Below, in pieces: positions 60,091 to 64,000 of a stretch of 64,000 nucleotides of DNA. Source of the DNA: DASPOF01 sp035626155. Its GTDB lineage: Bacteria > Desulfobacterota > Binatia > Binatales > Binataceae. The notes under the pieces are model-generated. The model worked only from the letters and a program-made list of their open reading frames with translations, did no database searches and was not told the origin of the DNA. The position numbers and the translations under genes were made by a program. Where the stretch lies: contig DASPOF010000127.1 in NCBI GenBank assembly GCA_035626155.1, positions 7,858 through 71,857 of the forward strand. The letters are read 5' to 3'. Within the stretch, counting starts at the first letter, position 1. Each line of letters begins with the position of its first letter.

Positions 60091-61185
60091 GTGGCCAAAC
60101 GCAAGGTAGCGCCCAAGGCTAAGACGAGAAAAGCAACCGCCCGCACGCCCAAGAAGGTGTCGCGCGCCAAGGCGCGCGCGGTCCCGGCTCCGAAACGCGC
60201 GCCCCAGCCGCGAAAACCTGCGGCAGAGAAGCCGACCGGGCTCCCAAGCTACGACGAGCTCCCGGTCCGGCCGGGCGCGCCTCCAGGATCCGCATGGGGG
60301 GTGTTCGGCGACACCGATGAAGTCGGGACGATCAACCTGCTCACCCCCGAGCGCGTCCGCGCCGCCGCGTCATCGATTCGCACCGGCAAGGTTTTCGCGC
60401 TCAACCTGCCGATCAATATTCCCGACCCTCCGCTTTTCGGGCGCGGACGTCACGTGCACACGGTGAAGACATATTCGGGCGAAATCTCCTTCGTGCTCGA
60501 TGACTACCTCGACAACTTTTATCCGCAGTCTTCATCGCAGTGGGATGCGCTCTGCCACGTGAAACATCCGCTGCTGGGCGCGTACAACGGCATCCCCGAT
60601 TCCGAGATGACCGGGCGCGGCGGGACGCGGCTCGGTATCGACAACCTCGGCCGGCGCGGGATCGCCGGACGCGGTGTGCTCGCGGACATTGGCCGCTACC
60701 ATGCGAAGATTGGAAAGAAGATCGATTTCGCCCAGGCGGTCTCGATCCCGCTCGAGGACCTCGAGGCCACGCTCGCCGATCAGAAATCGCCGCTGCGCCC
60801 CGGAGATATCCTGCTGATCCGCTTCGGATGGACCGAGTTTTATCTGGGCGCGAGCCAGGAGATCAGGGAAAAGCTCGCGCACGAAACGCTCGTGCCGGGA
60901 ATCGAAGGCACGCCCAGGATGGCGCGCTGGCTGTGGGACAAGCATCTCGCCGCAGCGGCGTCGGATGCACCGGCGCTTGAATCTTTGCCGAAACCGCCGG
61001 GCGAGGAGTTCCTGCATTTCCACATGCTGGCGTTGTTCGGGATGCCGATTGGCGAGATGTGGAATCTCGAAGCGCTGGCCGAGGATTGCAAGCAGGATGG
61101 GCGCTACGACTGCTTCCTCACCTCCGCGCCGCTCAACATCCCCGGCGGAGTGGGTTCGCCGCCCAACGCGATCGCGATCAAGTGA
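60091..61185 (+). CDS. Cyclase-family (kynurenine formamidase-like) hydrolase with histone H1-like N-terminus
   Basis: 364 residues. The N-terminal about 50 residues are Lys/Ala/Arg/Pro-rich (AKRKVAPKAKTRKATARTPK and on), like an H1- or AlgP-type tail. A cyclase-type domain follows, with GTINLLTPERV, the metal-binding region SSQWDALCHVKHP, RPGDILLIRFGWTEFY and a late HFHMLALFGMP. Family members hydrolyse N-formylkynurenine or related amides with a divalent metal; the substrate here is unknown. The start GTG 60091 has AGGAGGG upstream. The tail sits on an otherwise enzymatic protein, which is odd. Confidence 0.8.
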   Translation: MAKRKVAPKAKTRKATARTPKKVSRAKARAVPAPKRAPQPRKPAAEKPTGLPSYDELPVRPGAPPGSAWGVFGDTDEVGTINLLTPERVRAAASSIRTGKVFALNLPINIPDPPLFGRGRHVHTVKTYSGEISFVLDDYLDNFYPQSSSQWDALCHVKHPLLGAYNGIPDSEMTGRGGTRLGIDNLGRRGIAGRGVLADIGRYHAKIGKKIDFAQAVSIPLEDLEATLADQKSPLRPGDILLIRFGWTEFYLGASQEIREKLAHETLVPGIEGTPRMARWLWDKHLAAAASDAPALESLPKPPGEEFLHFHMLALFGMPIGEMWNLEALAEDCKQDGRYDCFLTSAPLNIPGGVGSPPNAIAIK

Positions 61186-61215
61186 GGTGCAACGGGCCGG
61201 GCTCGGTGGCGACGA

Positions 61216-62499
61216 TCAGTGCCCGGCCTTCTCCATCGCCTCGGGGCTGAAGAAGGCGCGATCGACTGCGCCCATGTTGATGTACCAACATTCGCGCTCG
61301 TTCGTATCCGGGCCCGGCAGATAGCAGGTCGTCACAAGCCCGGTCTGAAGGTCAACGCTCGATGAGGCCACGCCGAACTCGCGCTGGTAGGGATAGACCG
61401 CGATGCGCGCATCGGGCGCGGGCCGGTCGCGATATGTAGACAGGTAAATTTGGGTCTTCCAGAGTTCGCCCTTGGTATCGTAGCTGTCCACGTACGGATT
61501 CGACCACGACTCCCCGTCGATATAGACCATCGTCTTGGATTGGAGCACGCTCGGGGCGTGCCCGGGCCGCGGAGTTACCGCGACGATGTACAGGTGGCGC
61601 ATCTCCCAGTTGTCGGGGCACGAAGTCGCTCCGCCGTCGGTCGGGCACGGATGCGCGGGCGAGTTCGCCGCATGAACGCATCCGAGCATGTTCTGCTCGC
61701 CGACGAATTTGAAGTCGTATTCCTGCGGCTTGGCGCCAAATCCGCCCACGTGATCGGCGTCCCAGGTCGAAAGTCCCACCGATGAACTCAGGATTGCTTC
61801 GTTCACGCGCCGAACCCGGCGGGTTTCGGACAAGTACGCCCACGTATCATCGCCCCGATCGCCATCCCAATAGCGGTACCGGATTCCACCGCTTCCACGG
61901 TCTTCAGCCGGCGCGATGGTCGGATAAGCTGCGGCGCGCGCCCAGATGCCCGTCTGCTTGAAGTCGGGATCCGCGGGCATCGGCTCGACCTCGGTGCGCC
62001 CGATCTCGTAATAGCCGGCCAGATGGCCGAGCTCTGAAAATTTGAGCTGGGTCTGGCTTCCGCCCGGATTGAACGGCACGACCTGGCATTCGAAATAGCG
62101 CAAATCGAAATCGTCGGTCGCAATCGGCTTGAAATACGAGTTCCACATGATCTTGGCGCCGATGTCCGGGTCGTTCATGTCGAGCAGCGGGAACGGCTGG
62201 CCGGCGACATAACCCTCGAGCGTGCGATGGTCGGCGGCGAGCCGGACCTGGGCGGAATACTTCTCGGTTGCGACGTGGTATGGCGGCGGCCAGTCGATAC
62301 GCGAAGTCGGGACGATACGCATCTCCATTCCGCGCGTGACTGCGGCGTATGCGCCCGGGCTTAGGAGCGACTGCACCTTCGATGCGTTCGTGCGCGTGAT
62401 CGAGTCGCCGGGCCTGACCTGTGCGGCGGCCGGAATCACGGCAAAGAAAAGTTCGAGCGCAACGACCGCGGAAATCCAGCGCGCCACTGCTTTTGTCAT
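61216..62499 (-). CDS. DUF1329 family exported protein
   Basis: 427 residues with a signal peptide (ALELFFAVIPAAAQV, cleavage about residue 26). DUF1329 proteins share a LolA/LolB-like fold and are often near transporters and catabolic genes in Gram-negatives. Conserved elements are ADHRTLEGYVAGQPFP, SELGHLAGYYEIGRTEVEP, RRVRRVNEAI and RDRPAPDARIAVYPYQREFG. An exported role in handling lipids or hydrophobic substrates is possible, not proven. The start is ATG 62497-62499. It is followed convergently by the cyclase gene. Confidence 0.85.
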   Translation of the reverse strand: MTKAVARWISAVVALELFFAVIPAAAQVRPGDSITRTNASKVQSLLSPGAYAAVTRGMEMRIVPTSRIDWPPPYHVATEKYSAQVRLAADHRTLEGYVAGQPFPLLDMNDPDIGAKIMWNSYFKPIATDDFDLRYFECQVVPFNPGGSQTQLKFSELGHLAGYYEIGRTEVEPMPADPDFKQTGIWARAAAYPTIAPAEDRGSGGIRYRYWDGDRGDDTWAYLSETRRVRRVNEAILSSSVGLSTWDADHVGGFGAKPQEYDFKFVGEQNMLGCVHAANSPAHPCPTDGGATSCPDNWEMRHLYIVAVTPRPGHAPSVLQSKTMVYIDGESWSNPYVDSYDTKGELWKTQIYLSTYRDRPAPDARIAVYPYQREFGVASSSVDLQTGLVTTCYLPGPDTNERECWYINMGAVDRAFFSPEAMEKAGH

Positions 62500-62554
62500 G
62501 GCGGCGAGACTATCAAGTGTCCGGCCGGCGGAGCAAAGCGAACTCGGCCCATGG

Positions 62555-62758
62555 TCACTTCTCGTCTTCAAAGCATCCGCGCCCGTCGCCGCACGACTCC
62601 GCGTCGGCGGGCATCTCATCGGGACCGACCGGCCGCTGGGTCTTGAGACACCAATAGCAAGCGGTCGAGCTTTGCGGCTCGAAAATCCGCTCTCCGGCAG
62701 GAGAACGGAAGTAGGCGGACTTGGTGCGAAGCCATCCGCAATACCGCGGCGCATCCAT
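62555..62758 (-). CDS. Small cysteine-rich protein after the molybdenum hydroxylase FAD subunit
   Basis: 67 residues, starting at ATG 62756-62758, one base after the FAD-subunit stop. It contains RYCGWLRTKSAYF and ACYWCLKTQRPVGPDEMP, then a late Cys pair in ESCGDGRGCFE, giving five cysteines that could bind one metal. I believe short proteins like this accompany CoxL/CoxM-type genes in some uncultured lineages, but I do not know a name or function. The adjacency and conserved cysteines support a real gene. Confidence 0.6.
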   Translation of the reverse strand: MDAPRYCGWLRTKSAYFRSPAGERIFEPQSSTACYWCLKTQRPVGPDEMPADAESCGDGRGCFEDEK

Positions 62759-62759
62759 A

Positions 62760-63752
62760 TCAGGCCGCGTCCAGGCCACCCGCGCGCAGGATCGCGCGCC
62801 GGACCATCGTTCTGGCGATCGCAATTTTGTAGCGGTTGTCGGACATCGGCCGCGCCTCTTTCAGCGCAGCCTCCGCAGCGCCACGGGCGCGCGCTTCGTC
62901 GAGCGCCGCGCCCGCGAGCACCGCCTCGGCAGCCGGCGAACGCCACGGTATCGGCGCGACCGCCCCCATCACGATTTGCGCGCGCCGCACGGTCCTGCCG
63001 CCGGGAGCAAGCTCGATCAGCGTGGCCGCGCTCGCCAGCGGCCAGTCGAAGCTTTGTTTTTCGCGCGCCTCGAGATAAGCGCTGCGCGCGCCACGCGCCG
63101 GCGCTGGCACGACCACTTCGGTGAGAATCTCGCCGGGCTTGATATCGTTTTCACGCCTCGGATCGACGGCTGGAAGCGTGAAAAATTTCTCGAGATCGAC
63201 CGTGCGTTCGGCGGTGGGGCCTACGATTGTCGCGCGCGCGCCGAATGCGATCAGCGCGGGGGCGAGATTCGACGGATGCACGATGAACGATGGCCCGCCG
63301 CCGAGAATCGCGTGATAGCGGTTGAGTCCGCCAATCGCATAGCACCTGTCGCCGCCCTTCTTGAGGCAATGCACGAGCGGGTCGCGAAAGTACCAGCATC
63401 GCGGCCGCTGCAACAGGTTGCCGGCTACGGTGCCAAGGTTTCGGATTTGCGGAGTTGCGGCCTGCTCGGCCGCCTCGGCGATCGCAGTGAAGCGGTCGCG
63501 AATCGCCGGATGCTCAGCCACGTCGGCGAGCTTCGCGAGCGCGCCAAGCCTGAGTTCGCCCGAGGGCCGCATTTCGATCCCGTCCAGTTCCTTGAGGCCC
63601 TTCAAGTTGACCAGAGCCTTGGGCGCGATGATTTCCTGCTTGGCGAGATCGATCACGTCCACGCCGCCGGCGATCGCGAGCCGGCCGTCCTCGGCCAGCA
63701 ATTTGGCGGCGTGCCGCAGATCGGCAGGCGTGATTACCTCGAAACGGTTCAT
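62760..63752 (-). CDS. Xanthine dehydrogenase family FAD-binding subunit (CoxM/HcrB-like)
   Basis: A 330-residue subunit that passes electrons from the [2Fe-2S] subunit to FAD. The FAD motifs are AGGVDVIDLAKQE (AGG-type) and the ATPQIRNLGTVAGNLLQ segment at about residues 90-106. A following insert has cysteines RCWYF, HCLKK and DRCYA, as in 4-hydroxybenzoyl-CoA reductase beta subunits that carry an extra [4Fe-4S] cluster. The place where relatives have a fourth Cys (GGGPC) reads GGGPS. The ATG overlaps the upstream gene stop by one base. Confidence 0.88.
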   Translation of the reverse strand: MNRFEVITPADLRHAAKLLAEDGRLAIAGGVDVIDLAKQEIIAPKALVNLKGLKELDGIEMRPSGELRLGALAKLADVAEHPAIRDRFTAIAEAAEQAATPQIRNLGTVAGNLLQRPRCWYFRDPLVHCLKKGGDRCYAIGGLNRYHAILGGGPSFIVHPSNLAPALIAFGARATIVGPTAERTVDLEKFFTLPAVDPRRENDIKPGEILTEVVVPAPARGARSAYLEAREKQSFDWPLASAATLIELAPGGRTVRRAQIVMGAVAPIPWRSPAAEAVLAGAALDEARARGAAEAALKEARPMSDNRYKIAIARTMVRRAILRAGGLDAA

Positions 63753-64000
63753 CACGCTTCCCCCAGCGCGGCGAGCACACGGTCGGGCGTCATCGGCAGC
63801 GAGCGTACCGGTACGCCGATCGCATCGTGGACTGCGCATGCGATCGCGGCGGCGGTCGCGACGTTCGCCGCCTCGCCCAGGCCGATCGAGCCGGTGTTGT
63901 TGTATCCGTTCGCGACCTCGACGAACATCACTTCAATTTCCGGAACGTCGAGCGGACCAACCAGCTTGTAATCATCCATGGTCGGGTTGACCATCCGCCC
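63752..64000 (-). CDS. Xanthine dehydrogenase family molybdopterin-binding subunit, C-terminal fragment
   Basis: Only the last 82 codons plus stop are in the window; the 5' part lies beyond 64000. The IGLGEAANVATAAAIACAVHDA segment holds the GxGE motif with the catalytic Glu that contacts the Mo cofactor, and MTPDRVLAAL is the usual C-terminus. It is the large subunit of a CoxL/XdhA-type molybdenum hydroxylase. The TGA stop shares one base with the FAD-subunit ATG, so the order is large subunit, FAD subunit, small Cys protein. The substrate is undetermined. Confidence 0.88.
   Translation of the reverse strand, partial: GRMVNPTMDDYKLVGPLDVPEIEVMFVEVANGYNNTGSIGLGEAANVATAAAIACAVHDAIGVPVRSLPMTPDRVLAALGEA

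Noticed and set aside
1..64000. tRNA genes, CRISPR arrays, insertion sequences and prophage genes
   Set aside because: I looked in the intergenic gaps for cloverleaf-like segments, regular spaced repeats and transposase motifs and found none. The xerD gene is a housekeeping recombinase and is not a sign of an element.

Overview
The window is a gene-dense, high-G+C bacterial chromosome segment (well above 60% G+C by eye) with short intergenic gaps and mostly intact genes. I see no tRNA, rRNA, CRISPR array, insertion sequence or prophage. A Gram-negative envelope is implied by a lipid A-type acyltransferase, a PBP1B with a UB2H domain, an AMIN-domain amidase and a SPOR protein. Several short-chain dehydrogenases, a DUF1329 protein, a cyclase-family hydrolase and a CoxL/CoxM-type molybdenum hydroxylase recall uncultured Binatota/Desulfobacterota-like lineages. 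That placement is an inference from gene content only.

Layout. 1-3.5 kb: a minus-strand trp operon (trpE-G-D-C, trpC cut by the window edge) preceded by a complete leader-peptide attenuator. 3.5-12.6 kb: a SPOR protein and argS, an SDR, an unknown gene, recD2, a MATE exporter and a GT-C membrane glycosyltransferase. 12.6-17.6 kb: folD divergent from gcvT-gcvPA-gcvPB (one-carbon/glycine metabolism, no gcvH). 17.7-22 kb: mobA, a GNAT protein and mutS. 22-29.2 kb: a tightly coupled plus-strand run amiC-glnD-xerD-M50 protease-scpA-scpB, the first five genes joined by 4-base stop/start overlaps, two of them using TTG starts. 29.3-33.3 kb: a fused FAD/Fe-S 2-hydroxyacid dehydrogenase and a UbiA prenyltransferase.

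33.5-39 kb: an isc operon (iscS-iscU-iscA-hscB-hscA-iscX plus one unknown gene) without iscR or fdx. Its HscB carries an N-terminal four-cysteine zinc-finger-like segment, and its promoter region has two dyads over the -35 and -10 boxes. A rho-independent terminator follows. 39.4-41.3 kb: two small zinc-ribbon genes, secF without secD, and a small unknown gene. 41.5-47.8 kb: trmI, a Tat-exported molybdopterin oxidoreductase, PBP1B, a DUF355 protein, an HExxH protein and a ferritin-like protein.

48-55.7 kb: mannose-1-phosphate guanylyltransferase and phosphomannomutase, two SDRs flanking a hairpin-rich convergent intergenic region, a CPBP protease, an LpxL/HtrB-type acyltransferase and glgC. 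56-60 kb: a zinc-ribbon protein with a strong terminator, then the ribosomal operon rpsF-(OB-fold protein)-rpsR-DUF2232-rplI with a glutathione S-transferase at its end. 60-64 kb: a cyclase-family protein with a histone-H1-like tail, a DUF1329 exported protein and the end of a molybdenum hydroxylase operon whose FAD subunit has an altered Fe-S ligand set.

Most genes are housekeeping. The most rewarding signals are the trp attenuator, the isc operon (regulation and HscB architecture), the hairpin cluster at 51.4-51.6 kb and a few unusual domain combinations. I found no convincing wholly new multi-gene system.
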